Shown here: positions 1-11,075 of the stretch, one piece after another | Layout of the letters: each line of letters opens with the position of its first letter | Numbering within the stretch: the first letter of the stretch is position 1 | Assembly: GCA_020747065.1 (NCBI GenBank) | Contig: JAGMVK010000006.1 | Coordinates: 558,001-622,000, forward strand | Origin: Cadophora sp. MPI-SDFR-AT-0126 | Taxonomy: Eukaryota > Ascomycota > Leotiomycetes > Helotiales > Ploettnerulaceae | Reading direction: 5' to 3' | Length of the DNA: 64,000 nucleotides | Translations under genes and position numbers: made by a program | The notes under the pieces: model-generated | Told to the model about the DNA's origin: nothing | Seen by the model: the letters and a program-made list of their open reading frames with translations, nothing else | The model's database searches: none

Positions 1-1300
1 CCTTCCTTTTCCATAAGAAGTCCCTTATCCAAATTTCTCTATACATATCTGAATAAGTATAGCGCTTTACTACTTCTTTAAGCTGTGGTATATTCGCAGG
101 ATATTATATATTAGGCATAGAGTATGTTTAAATATAGTACGTCCCTGCATCTCCATTTCCCAGCTATTTCTCTATTCGACTTTTATTTGCCTTATAATCC
201 AGGTCTTTAGTGTTATTTATAAATAGTATATCTTTAAGTATATAACGTTTAGGATTTCTAGGTTAGCTCCTAAGTATTGTCTTGCTACTTTCTTAGCTGC
301 CTTATCTACTACTTCATTTCCCCAGATACCTGTATAAGCTAGGACCCATCTTATCTCGACCGGTATCCCTCGGACTCTTTGTAGCTTATCTATCAGCGGT
401 ATCGCCTCCGCGATAATGTACGGCCCTGATCTACCGGTTGGACGGCGGAGGATTTATATTTAACTAACGCTAAATACAAAGTAGGGTGCGGCGTGCTCCT
501 TCCTATGCTAGTGCCCCTATAATATCTTTCCTACTTAATGCTTAATCAAGTCGGTATGCTTTTACTTCGAGGGTTTTAACGGACTAGACCTTTACCTTAT
601 ATCTCTCTCGTAGTTTACTTCTTAAGCCTATCTCGTATAATTACCTAACTAGACTCTAATACGCTCTTATAGATTAACACACGTATCCGTCCTCTTGGGC
701 TATATAGATAGTATTATATAGGTTAATCTCCCTAGTATACTTAATTATTAGGAAATTACTTAACTGTTACTATTATTATATGCCTCGCCTTATAGCTATT
801 TCAAGGCTGCTTCGCGATACCTTACCGGATCTTTTCTTTCTATTAGAGCTGACTATATCTTGTAAAAGTTTCTATACTAGAACTTAAGCTTATAGCTTTA
901 GTATAGTGTTTTTCTCTTACTAACTAAAGTGCGTGCTTATTCTTCTTAATATACTTAATCTGCTAGTTTACTATTAGTAACGCTTATACTCTAGCTTCTA
1001 CTAAAGTTCTAGCCTTCTTACTATATATACTATAAGCTTGCGTTTCGTGATAGGTATATAGGGTACTCCTGCGAGTTTGTCCTTAAGCCTACCTTTATAT
1101 AGTCTTCTTAAGCTAACTATTATTATATTATCTAACTATTTCCTTTAACTGTATACCCTCTATTGCTATAACTCCCTCTAGGCTCGCTTAATCCTGTAGT
1201 ACTCTAAACTCTAGCTTCCTCCTTCTTTAATAGTTGCCTTGCTTCTCTCTTATATTAAGCCCTCCTAACTATATTTGCCCCTTATTAAATACTGCTATTA
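1..1300 (-). mobile_element. Non-LTR retrotransposon remnant (RNase H end), RIP-degraded
   Basis: On the minus strand, about 430 down to 230, one open stretch reads as an RNase H module: a hydrophobic helix (IIAEAIPLIDKL), then RGIPVEIRWVLAYTGIWGNE and VVDKAAKKVA. This matches the W(V/I)PAHxGxxGNExADxxAK signature of the C-terminal RNase H of fungal Tad/I-type LINEs, with the His of PAH replaced. Higher coordinates (to about 1,300) should hold the reverse transcriptase; only scattered, stop-interrupted coding-like pieces are seen there. The element runs off the left edge of the window. Family assignment rests on the RNase H motif alone; the outer limits are approximate. Confidence 0.6.
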
Positions 1301-1379
1301 AAACAAGGGCATATATCCTCTGAGCCCCGGCCGGTTAGTGAAAACACTGCAACCTTACCCTAGAGGTGTTCTATCTATC

Positions 1380-1990
1380 TAATGCGGGTATTGCTCCCTG
1401 GGCTACTATTAGCATAGATCTGAGTAGCGTACCTGCTTATGAGGCAGGGAATTGAATAGTCGGATAGTTTTGATACCTATTTTACTAGTAGTCCTCTGTT
1501 CTGGATAAGACGGCGCTATGGTATCGCAAGCGGAGCCTCGACGCCACACCATCACCTCACCAGCTTCAGCCGAATGCGCTTGTCTCCCGTCGGCTCTACA
1601 ATAATATTGCAATCGTAGGTTCGTAGCCAGCACCACGGACAGGTGGGAGTTCGACTTTGCTGGCCTACAAGCATCGGCGGTTGATTTTCCAAACATTGTT
1701 TGGAAATGCTGAGTCAGCGGAAGCCACGGCTCCACACCCAACCTATTAGCGCGCGATAAGATCGCCAAGACTTGTTTTTAACCCACCCCCGCATCAGCGG
1801 GACCTTGCACAAGCCTTCCCGCCCAAATAGTGAAAATCAAGTGCGTAATCATTGTGATAATCGATCCTACCTTCGACAGCAACTGATGTCCTAGACTGGC
1901 ACGGGTGTAGTCTTCTCTTGATCTGTTTAACACGATTGAAAACGTCGGCCTCGTTTGAAGCGTTCGTGTCTGCCACTCACTCACACTCCC
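1380..1990 (-). pseudogene. Unassigned coding-like island, little RIP damage
   Basis: This stretch has balanced base composition, in sharp contrast to the AT-rich DNA on both sides. The minus strand has short overlapping open frames of 60 to 119 codons, none clearly starting from a good ATG and continuing into a family I recognise. One frame (about 1976 to 1800) has a protein-like look, with ADVFNRVKQIKRRLHP followed by a region rich in charged and aromatic residues. It could be a piece of a single-copy gene captured between repeats, or an insertion too young or too short to have been mutated by RIP. I assign no function. Confidence 0.25.
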
Positions 1991-2029
1991 TCATTAACGC
2001 CCTCTGGTAGGATCCTCCTTTCCCGTTTC

Positions 2030-2310
2030 TTATAAATTTACGTATATGCCCTTTAGTAACTAAAACCTTTTTGTCTGAACTAATTCTTGAGCATATGCCC
2101 TCTTGATAAATAACAGTATATATATGTCCTCTTAGTAAACGAAATCCTCTTATGTAGGCTAAATTTGCGTATACTAATTTAGGTATACGCCTTCTGAATA
2201 AACGAGGCCAGGGAAATCTAATTATATAAACTTAATCTTAAGCTTATGTAAATGTAGGTATATGCTCTTTTAGTAAATGGACTTTAGGTATACGTGAATA
2301 TACGTATATA
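2030..2310. repeat. Degenerate short tandem array (TATGCCCTCTTAGTAAA-like units)
   Basis: A motif close to TATGCCCTCTTAGTAAA recurs at roughly 45 to 75 bp spacing, at about 2043, 2093, 2126, 2188 and 2265, each time with a few substitutions and often preceded by GGTATA or CGTATA. The copies are direct and on the same strand. Unit borders are blurred by AT mutation. No coding function is visible. Confidence 0.45.
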
Positions 2311-3335
2311 TATTACTGAAATTACTATATAGTAAAATTTAGCAAATACTTAATTCTGCTTTACGTGTTTACTATATACTTAGATTACTGAGGAAATAGA
2401 TTTAAGTATATATAAATTTAGATATGCCCTTATAATAGATAATATAGCTAAACACTAAATACTGCAGAATTAAGCATATAGCTTATCAGTATGCTATCTA
2501 TAGCCCTAGGGCGCGGCTTCTTATTTTATATCTTATGTTCTAGGAGGCGGACTCTCTAAGTAGTAGTATTCTAGGACTTAGACTCTCTGAGGAGCGTTAT
2601 TCTCCTAGAAATATTCTCTTGCGTATTATTACGTCCTAGGAAATAATTCCTGGGAGGGCCGGTCTCCTTCGAGTCGCCTCCTTTACGCTATTACCTCCTA
2701 AGAATATTCTCCTAGTAGAGTCTCTCTCCTAGGGTTAACGATCTCCTAAGAGATATCTCCCAGTAGTTTTATATGCTAAGGACTAATACTAGCTTACAGA
2801 TAGCCGCGGTTTCTATCAAAGCAAGCTTTGATATGTTATAATTACTTATAGGGTAATGGTTTATACGTAGGCACTTATATTAATAGAATTATAATTCACT
2901 GGGTTAATACCTTTCAGACCGCACCCTGCTATTCACTATCTATATAGGCACGGAAATACTTGTGATCGAATTAATTCTGCACTATATATCTGCCTACCTC
3001 ACATAAACCTGGCTTTGGTTCTGGCTCTGCTTCAGGCTCTCCTGCCTCTAGCCCAGCACTTCTGCGAAGTTTATTTAACTTACATATAAACAGTGAAGCG
3101 AGGTTTTGGCTGGAACATTATTTTCCCGGTACCGGAGATCCTGTCTCTGGTGGCAGCGCAACCGATAGGCGAGCCTACCACGAAACATCAGCCGGTGCGA
3201 CCGGCGTTGAGCAGTTGAATAACACCCTATAGTTTATATTATTCCAAGCTGGTTTTAGTGCGAGGTCGGGCATAATGGCCCTTCTCGGAATTTCGACGAG
3301 CTGTAGTCAGGAATTCTAATGCGCCGTGTAAGTAT
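2310..3335. other. AT-rich DNA without recognisable genes; CTCCTAGG-rich patch
   Basis: No open frame or RNA gene could be recognised. Between about 2520 and 2770 the sequence is crowded with variants of CTCCTAGGA and CTAAGAG, some palindromic (TCCTAGGA), spaced 20 to 45 bp apart. From about 3000 the base composition returns toward normal ahead of the sirtuin fragment. Confidence 0.4.
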
Positions 3336-3339
3336 TTAC

Positions 3340-3960
3340 CTGGGAAGTGGGATAAGTAAGATACTTACAGGCCAGGCAAATGCGTCACAGTCTCCTCGAA
3401 ACACGTAATCAAAAAGATGCCGTACTCTTGATAGAGGCTCTTCCTTGCTAACCCAGACAGCGGTCCCGCCAACGCTCTGAGTGGCGCGGCAGAAACTTGT
3501 CGCTATTGATAGAGATCCGAGCACCTTTAACGTAGTGCCGACGACGAATACCAGGTCTGGTCCTGCTTCTAGACAACTCTGGATAGTTTGCAAGATGCCC
3601 GTGTCAGGGTGAGGCTCGCTATACAGTAGCACGTCATGTCTGAGCCCCCCAAGATTCAGTATTCGTTTGCCTTGCGATGCCCGGGCCTGATTTCTTTCCA
3701 TGCATCTCGGACAGTTTAGTAAATTAGCACCTTGAAAAAGGCGAGGTTGAAACGCACTGACCCGTTGCACTTTCGGCACCTTATCTGGTCAACTTGGCCG
3801 TGGAGACGAATGGTCTTGGCATTAAGATCCGGTAGTCGCTGCTCGATATAGTCTATGTTTTGTGTCATGTGGAGTAGAAGTCGGTGATTGTCGGCTAGGT
3901 TGTGGAATGGTATAGGCTGACACGAGTCTGACTTGGTGCGGGCAAACATGCTACAGGTCA
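3340..3960 (-). pseudogene. Sirtuin (Sir2-family) fragment, 5'-truncated and frameshifted
   Basis: Two overlapping minus-strand frames together give most of a sirtuin catalytic core. The first (about 3960 to 3770) has HMTQNIDYIEQRLPD, then TIRLHGQVDQ, carrying the catalytic His, and the first zinc pair CRKC. The second (about 3770 to 3350) has the second zinc pair CPRC, an NAD-binding VVGTTLKV (GTSLKV in the family) and RVRHLFDYVFRGDCD near the C-terminus. A change of frame near 3745-3770 is needed to join them. The N-terminal Rossmann GAGIS segment is absent because homology stops near 3950, where the plus-strand WD40 fragment begins. Known sirtuins are NAD-dependent deacylases; this copy cannot make the full fold. 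Codons are not heavily RIP-mutated. Confidence 0.75.
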
Positions 3961-4301
3961 CCTCTGTAGCCTTCTCTCCTAACGGCAAGCAGATCGTGTC
4001 GGGGTCTTACGATCAGACGGTCCGGCGCTGGGATGCGGGTACGGGCGAGCAGCTGCTGCCGGCCCTCGAGGGCCATACTAGTATAGTTGGCTCTGCGGCC
4101 TATCCTCCCAACAACCAGAACTTCTCTACCTTACACGTTTCCAAGTTCTGGCTGAAAGATGGTACTACTAAGCTGCTCTGGCTACCTACTACTTCTCGAC
4201 CTATATGTGAAGCTGTATGGGACAGGATCATTGTTTTAGGGCATTCGTCAGGGAGATTATCATTTCTTCAAATTCAACAAGGGCTAAAGCAAGTATTATG
4301 A
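3948..4301 (+). pseudogene. C-terminal piece of a NACHT/STAND-type WD40 protein
   Basis: The reading frame opens with one clear WD40 blade (SVAFSPNGKQIVSGSYDQTV, then RRWDAGTGEQLLPALEGHTS). It then passes to the post-repeat tail typical of fungal NACHT-WD40 proteins: a W-x-x-DGTTxLLWLPT segment and IIVLGHSSGRLSFL before a stop. Such proteins are nucleotide-switch receptors; no NACHT domain is present here. Only the last blade and tail remain, so this is a 3' fragment, not a gene. It abuts the sirtuin fragment head to head near 3950, which marks a recombination or insertion breakpoint. Confidence 0.65.
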
Positions 4302-4326
4302 AAAGCAATAGTTACAGTATCAGTGC

Positions 4327-4527
4327 ATGAATAACTTGGCATTCACATGGAAGAGAAGCAGCAAAGAAACTGAAGCTGTAAAGCTTATGGAAGAGTGTGT
4401 ACGATTTTGGGAACGTGTCTTGGGGCTTGATCATCCAAATTCTATTTCATCCTGCAGAGCTTTAGATACATGGAAGGCTGACCAAGAGCATGTTGTCCTG
4501 TCGATCCATAGTACCGAAGATAGGTAA
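4327..4527 (+). pseudogene. TPR fragment of an NB-ARC/TPR-type protein
   Basis: A 66-codon frame starts MNNLAFTWKRSSKETEAV and continues KLMEECVRFWERVLGLDHPN, the kinesin-light-chain style TPR repeat found at the C-terminus of fungal NB-ARC/TPR proteins (A(L/V)xLMEEC...xVLGxxHP). It lies just downstream of the WD40 tail on the same strand but belongs to a different receptor type, so the two are probably unrelated fragments brought together. About one and a half repeats are present. Confidence 0.6.
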
Positions 4528-4529
4528 AC

Positions 4530-6124
4530 TCGACATTTGAAGCGATCATACTATTCAAAATATATGTATATGTAATAAAGTTGCCTATATTTACTTTATA
4601 GGTACTCAGCGTGGGTGTTTGAGGTTTTAAATGGACACCTCTGCCAACATCCATAGTTGCAGTTAAATCACGTGACTGTCTGGAACAAGGTTTAGTGTGA
4701 GAATACGGTGAGCTGTTTTGACCTCCTAGGCACTCTTTTAGTATGAGTCACGGGACTCTATCACATGATGATTAACTCATCTGTCTCCTTTGTTGCCTAC
4801 TTCTGCCTATTGCATGTAGAGCATATAAGCATCTATAGTTACAGTCTTAGAACAGTAACTCTTCCGCTACTAATCTACCAGAATGATTGGTGATCTGACC
4901 CGTGACCTGCTTTGATAACATTTAGGTCCGGAGTCGGGGCATATGGTGGTGGTGATCGTCGCTCGCTTAGTACCGACCCGTGTGGCGATCTTGCATGAAT
5001 CTGCGCGCCACAACCGCTACAAGGACATTGACTCTATCTTATATCGTGGGGTAGCCTAAGAGCTTCGCTGAGGACCTTCTATAGGTTTGAGGGTTGCTAT
5101 AAGCTTAGTGGTGGAACTGTGGTCGAGGAAGTATGATTTGCTATGAATGGAGACTCTTCAAACATCAGCTGCGAAGGCGACGACAGGAATGTGGTTTTTC
5201 TAGTCTGAAGCATCCTGGAGTGTCCGGGAGTGGCTACGGCATAAAACCTGTAAGAAAATAAAAGAAATATGAAGTTGTGCACATGTTTTAAGATACTTGA
5301 AGTCAAAGTACTGTCTTTTTTTTCCGGCACGAAGGGTTTTCCGGCACGTAGGGATAGACGTTAAATTAACTTATATTATGTCTGGTTACGGGGTACATCT
5401 CTGGATATAACTTAGGGAGACAATTAGAAATTACATAACTTAAGTTAATTAAATTATTTTAAGACTCTTTGCATTACTCCTTAATAGCGTGTCCTTGTTA
5501 ATTATTTCTATTTTCCTACTAATCCACTGCTTCTCCTTTAAGTATATTGAATTTGGATATACGCATATAAAGAATCTATACCCTTTTTCGTATAATTACA
5601 GCTAATATAAGGGTATTTTATAATCTCGCTCTTATCTGGTCTATGCTTTTAATCGTAATGATTTCTAGCTTTCTTCTAGCTTAGGTATTTTTTATCCTTA
5701 TAGCTACGTATTTTATATGTAAATAACGGAGTACGTTTGTTTCCTTTCTTAACCCCGGAGTTATTTAGAATAGACTTAAGCTAAGTGGCTCTTTCTAATT
5801 TCTTAGAGTGTATTTCTGAATATTGTAAATCAGCGTACGAGAACTTGAATTTTAAGAACCTTAGGGCTCTTTAAATAGAGCTACTCTTAGATAGAGAGCT
5901 AAATTTGGCTTATAGTAATTTTTAGCTCTTTAGTCCTTAGAATAAGAAAGGGCAAAGAAGCATTACAGCCGAGACTCGCTCCTAAAGAATAAGTTGTTTA
6001 TAGCTTTGTAGTCTGCTTGGAAAAGTCAAATCTCAAGGGGTAGTTAAGTCTTTTCAAGGTTGCTTAGTAAAGTTCAAGCACGACGTCAATGGTGTAATGC
6101 AACCCCGAGACTCAAAATGATATA
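4530..6124. other. Intergenic and repeat DNA, no gene recognised
   Basis: From 4530 to about 5280 base composition is fairly normal, but no frame is convincing. From 5280 the DNA becomes AT-rich again and contains an isolated copy of the terminal repeat described separately (5288-5362). The stretch 5365-6120 shows nothing recognisable. Confidence 0.4.
5288..5362 (+). repeat. Solo terminal-repeat copy of the 6125-10989 element
   Basis: The sequence contains AAGTCAAAGTACTGTC, then CCGGCACGAAGGGTTTTCC, GGCACGTAGGGATAGACGTT. It is the same order of blocks as the right-hand terminal repeat at 10905-10989 (AAAGTxxxAGTACCTGTT, GGGTTTCTCGGCACGTAGG, GAGGGACGTTA). It has the right-end orientation. No partner left end was found within this window, so it may be a solo end or a truncated element lying to its left. 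Confidence 0.6.
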
Positions 6125-6215
6125 ACGTCCCTCCCTACGTGCCGAGAAACCCTGCGTGCCGAGAAAATCATCAGGTACTTTAACTTTATATATTCTTAAC
6201 TCTATACCAGCTTAT
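6125..6215. repeat. Left terminal inverted repeat
   Basis: Starts ACGTCCCTCCC and contains two spaced copies of CGTGCCGAGAAA, then AGGTACTTTAACTTTATA. It pairs with 10900-10989 in inverted orientation. Confidence 0.75.
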
Positions 6216-7317
6216 AGGTCTATAAAAATAAAAGATCAGAAGTATTATATAGCTATTTAGTAGCAATTTAATACCTTTAAAAGAGAATTTTGTATTTGCA
6301 TCGTCGCCCTTTAGCCTGATTAATATAAAGCCTTAATTTAAGCTCTAATAAACCTCTCTACTATAACTATACTAGTAAGCTCTTATTACTCCTAACACGT
6401 GTGAAAAGTTCTTAATCTAAGCTTTAGATTTATAATTTTTCCATCTAAGACCTTCATAAGCTTTATAACTACTATAGCGCGCAAAGAATTACAAGGCTAT
6501 TACACGGTTCAGTACTTCTGATCGACAGAGCTAACGGTTTTTAGCTAGAAGGAACTAACCCCGCATGTCTTATAAAGCTTTAGTAGTTTCGCTATAATCC
6601 CGCTTATATAATTAATAGGCAGAGTTATAGCTCTTGATGTATAATGAGAAAGACCTTCAGATTTAATAATAATACTAGGATAGCAGTAGTTTCGAACATA
6701 ATACCTTATTTATACAGCTCTTCCTAGTAAGATCCTAATATCCTTTATTTACAGAACCATATTACAGCTTTATTAAGCACACTGACTTAGTAGATGCTGA
6801 TAATAGAGGGATGCGAATATTATTAACATCCCTACCTCCCTACTAACCTAAACACTCTCTTCGAACTAAGTTCCCTTACAAGTAGCGATATTAATATAAA
6901 TTTCGCAGATTTATACAGCGCCCGTCGACAAGCATAGATTTAATAAAACAACTGCCAAAAATGCCAGAAGCAACTAGCTTTACAAGTCCCCCTAGCTATA
7001 TCTCTTTGAAATAGCGGTGCATAGCGTATATATATCGAGACAAGTATATATACACGAATACAAGTCACGATCCGGCTAGAGTAAAGAGTAGAGAAATAAG
7101 AAGATAAAGAACCGAGCTTATAGTGTCTATATCCAGAATTAATTAGTATTATAATAAGAATAAGGATACTTTAGTAATATAAATTGTCCAGACGAGATTT
7201 ATTATTAAAATTACTTCTTTATAATATTATTAACTTAGGAAACTACTCATAATATTATATATATATATATACAGAAATAACTTATTATATATAAGAGAGT
7301 TGCTATAGTACCATTAG

Positions 7318-10160
7318 TTAAGTACAGGACCTTAGTCCAAGCTTTTGAAATAGCTTACGCCGTTTTAATATAGAAAGAAGCTTATTAATATCAGGCACTA
7401 GTCCTATTAGCACGTCCTCTATATACTCTTCTATTTCTACTAAGGCCTTATTCTTAACTACAGTATCCAAAACATATATTTTATCTTGCAAAGTCTTAGA
7501 TTTAGTATAGTCGGGTCCGAAAACTCACTTATACTTATATAATACTTTTGCAAATATAGTCTTAGCCTTCGCTATATCGGCTTAAAGTTCAAACAGATCA
7601 CCGAAACCCTAAATTATATTTAGCGCTAGGACATAAGTAATGATTTTATCTAAACTAATCGCATTCTCGTAGCCTTCGAGCACTCGCTAGTATATCTGCT
7701 CGGCCTTGACTAGCTTGCCTTAGTCGGCGTAGAGGGTCCCTAAGTTATAGACTATATCAAGCGTCGACGTATAGTCCGGACCCTATGCCTTCTCCTTGCC
7801 TTTAAGCGCCCGCTGGTATATCCGCTCGGCCTCGACTAGCTTGCCTTAGTTCTTGTAGAGGATCCCTAGGTTATTAACTGTATCGAGCGTCGATATATGC
7901 TCCGGACCCTATGCCTTCTTATAGCTATGCAGTGCTTGCTAGTATATCTACTCGGCCTCGATTAGCTTGCCCTGATCGGCGTAGAGGTACCCTAGGTTAT
8001 AGTATTCATCTACTAACTTGTTATTTATTACTAAGCTATTTAATAATATATATGAATATCTTGCTATATACTAGAGAAGCTAATGTTATATTATCTATAG
8101 CTGAATATTCTTCTTACTAGGGACATATACTCTTATAAATTTCATAGAGAGCTTAGCTAGATCGTAATCCTATTTTTAGTTCAGAGTATAAATAGTCCAG
8201 GAGTGAATATATATATAGATACTATATCCTTTTAACTCGATTAATTCCTGTAGAGATATAGCTACTTCTATAAGCTCATAGCTACTTAAGACCCGTATTA
8301 TATTATTGAAGCTTAATTCGTCTTTAGTAAGCTCTTGTAGCTATTTAGGAATATTAGATTCGCCTTATTAAAGAAGCTCTAATCAAAGATCCTTATTATT
8401 AAAATAGGCTTATAGGTAAAGAAGATTTACTAAGAAAGGGCTTTGCTATTTAATATTATTAAAAGAAATTTACTATATCAAGTAAAGAGTTTGATCTTTA
8501 TACGAGCTTAGCTTAGGATTTATCTCTTTAAGTCTTGCCTATAATTTCTTATATAGATAAAGATAGTCTGGGAAACTCTTAGTTATTTAATTAAGATATA
8601 CTCCAATAGTAGCTAATATAAGGGAAAGGCTATTTAGTTCTTTTATAAGCTTTACTATATCAGGATCTAGTTTAAAGTATTAGATAATAGTTATTAAATC
8701 TAGAATATCCTTACCTATGTTTAGCTGTTATTATCGTAACACTATTAATAAAATCTTAAGACTATTACGAATATCGCCGAACTTTCGAATCTAGATAAAA
8801 TAATTAATTCTAACTTCTAATAATCGTGTTATAATAATAATTGACTCTCAGTATAAATTAGAAAGGAACTTTCTAATATTCATAGCTATAGGATTTATCT
8901 TACTAGATAGTTTAAGATTATTGTAATTATCGTAGATTATTAGTTATTATATATTATTAGGTAGACTTAGTTACGCTTTAATAGATTCAACTACTTTGTC
9001 TAGGTTTTAGTTTGTTTCTTAATTATTAACTAGGATAGCTGGCGAGTATTCTCTTAATATCTACTTAGCTAGCTTAGTAAAGCTCTACTTTACAGAATCC
9101 TTGTCCTTAATATTCAACTAGAATATTACTAAGTAATTGTTCTTATGCTATTTTGTATATATATAATACTAAGCTATATCTTTCCGATTCCCCTTAGCCC
9201 TTATAAAATAACTACTTGATAAGAGCTATCGCCTCTGAGTGCCTTATGTATTCTCAAGAGCTCATCTTCCCGGGCTACGAAGTATTCGATATTGAAAGTA
9301 TTGGAGAGGCTGAAGGTAACTGAAAAGTCCTCGCGCTTATGTCCTAATTTAGTCAGTAGTTTTCTCCTGCTAGCGTGCTTTTACTTTTAACTATTACTTA
9401 TAACTAAAGGGGAATCCTAACCTTTAGAAGCCTTTTTAATCTCTTCTTAGAATTACTATATTACTTTTTCCTTTTCCTTGCTGTAGATAAGTAGTATATT
9501 AATATCAAAAATACTTAGTAGCGAGTATACTTTATCTTTCTAGTGAAAAGTCTCACGACTTATTACTTATAATAATCGTTTAGTAATACTGAAATTAGAT
9601 AAAAGCCTCCCTTGAAGAGCCTGGGCTGGAATATTTATTACTTCGCAGATATATTATTCTAAGGAGGCCTTATTACCTAGTAGCTCTCCCTCCTTACAGA
9701 AGAAGTCGACTAATACTGGCGTAATAAGCTCTTATAGAGTCCAGTCTCGTCTGAATTATTTATATTTCCGGAATATTAATACCTAGTTCTTATTAAACTT
9801 ATTAGCTGAATTAATTTAAGACTGCGAAATATCTAGTAAATAAATATAGCACTTAATCATATTCTAGTACTAGCGAAATATTGAGTTAATAGCCTCTACT
9901 AGCTCAGTGCTATTTAACTTATTAATATAATAAGTATCTACCTAAAAGTATTATAAGCTATTATACTTCGCTTATTCTCTGTAGAACTATATCTTACTAT
10001 AATTAGCCATCTTCTTATAGTTATTATTCTTCAGATCTACTAAAGTAATCTCCTCTACTTCTTATCTATATGAAAGTATAGTATACTCCTTAGGTATATT
10101 ATGTTTAAAGAACTTAGTTAAGCTGAAATCGCTATTATTATTATACTATAGCAGATATAT
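7318..10160 (-). pseudogene. HET-NB-ARC-TPR receptor (fungal NLR-like), inactivated by RIP
   Basis: Read on the minus strand, nearly the whole protein can be followed through stops that fall at former Trp and Gln codons. A mutated start (ATA for ATG, 10158-10160) leads into a HET domain: DFSLTKFFKHNIPKEY, then VDTYYINKLNSTELVEAINS, then an RRDWTL-stop-EL motif (about 10160-9640). A linker contains FNIEYFVAREDELLRIHKAL, and next comes a P-loop GLRGIGKI (GxGGIGKT in the family) near 9190. The NB-ARC region and its helical end follow (LTKDELSFNNIIRVLSSYEL, YIHSWTIYTLN). Kinesin-light-chain type TPRs (NLGYLYADQGKLIEAE and two more, about 8010-7640) lead to a C-terminal tail ending at 7318. The frame is continuous from 10160 to about 9185, shifts once at an AT run (about 9145-9185), then stays open to the end. 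HET domains trigger cell death and NB-ARC/TPR parts sense ligands in known relatives. This copy cannot be translated. Confidence 0.88.
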
Positions 10161-10899
10161 TATTCGACTAGACTCGAGGATCGTGAGAAAGAGAGTTCTT
10201 TATAGTAATCGAGCTATTGAGTTAGTATAGATACAAAAGTGTAGACTTTATATCAGATTACAGCTAATGTACTTAGCTCGGTAATAGCCTCGTAATAAGT
10301 CTATCCTTAATATTAATAGAAGCGCGCGAGACTAGTCTAATTGCATAAGCTTACTATAAGAATACTAGAAGCTATAAGTATGAAAGATTCTTATTACTAA
10401 GACAGAAGCTTAAAAATTCTGGGAATTAAGCAAATTAAAGAAATTCGGGATATCTATCTCTTATTGAATTCTAGCCTTAAGTCTCAGGATAATACTTATT
10501 AAGTAAGCTATAGCGAAACTACGGCGAAATTACTAAAGCTTTACTAGAGGTGTAGAGTCTACTGAGCTAAAAAATCGTTAGTTTTATTAATCAGAAGTAC
10601 TAAACTATATAGTAGCTCTATAGCTATTTATACGCTATAGTAGCTATAAAGCTTATCAGGCACTCGGGCAAAGATATTAGGATCTAAAGCTTAGCTAAGA
10701 ACTTTTAAGGTATATAAGAAATAATAAGAGCTCGCTAGTATAGCTATGCTATAGTAAAGAACTCTAATAAAGCTGAAAAAGAGACTTCTTAAGAATCAGG
10801 CAAAAGAGTAATAATATATATTTAAATTTTCTTCGGAAGGAGTTAAATTACTAATTAATACTTAGGTAATATAGCTGATCCCTTATTTTTATTAATTTA

Positions 10900-10989
10900 T
10901 AACTTAGTATAGAGATTAAGATACTTAAAGTCTAAGTACCTGTTGTTTTTCTCGATACGCAGGGTTTCTCGGCACGTAGGGAGGGACGT
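10900..10989. repeat. Right terminal inverted repeat
   Basis: Ends GGGAGGGACGT and is the inverted partner of 6125-6215. It is followed by TA and then, within 20 bp, by another right-end type copy (11010-11075). Confidence 0.75.
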
Positions 10990-11009
10990 TACATGGTTTT
11001 TTGATATTT

Positions 11010-11075
11010 AAAGTCAAAGTACCTGTTATTATTTCCGACACAGAGGATTTTCCGGCACGCAGGGATGCATATTAC
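11010..11075 (+). repeat. Second, diverged right-end terminal repeat
   Basis: Contains AAAGTCAAAGTACCTGTTAT, then TTTTCCGGCACGCAGGGATG, the same block order as 10905-10989, in the same orientation. The terminal GGGAGGGACGTTA is altered to GGGATGCATATTA. It has no left partner that I can find, so it may be the end of an older element into which the 6125-10989 element jumped. Confidence 0.55.

Larger units (their letters stand above)
6125..10989. mobile_element. 4.9-kb element with about 90-bp terminal inverted repeats, TA target site, carrying an NLR gene
   Basis: The left end ACGTCCCTCCCTACGTGCC and the right end read in reverse complement are identical over the first 35 bases and remain clearly alignable for about 90 bp; most differences are A/G or C/T exchanges or T/A near the inner edge. 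TA lies directly outside both ends (6123-6124 and 10990-10991), the target site of Tc1/mariner-type elements. Between the repeats lies the degraded HET-NB-ARC-TPR gene (7318-10160). I found no transposase in the remaining 1.9 kb. This suggests a non-autonomous element with cargo. An alternative is two independent MITE-like insertions that happen to flank the gene. Confidence 0.6.
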
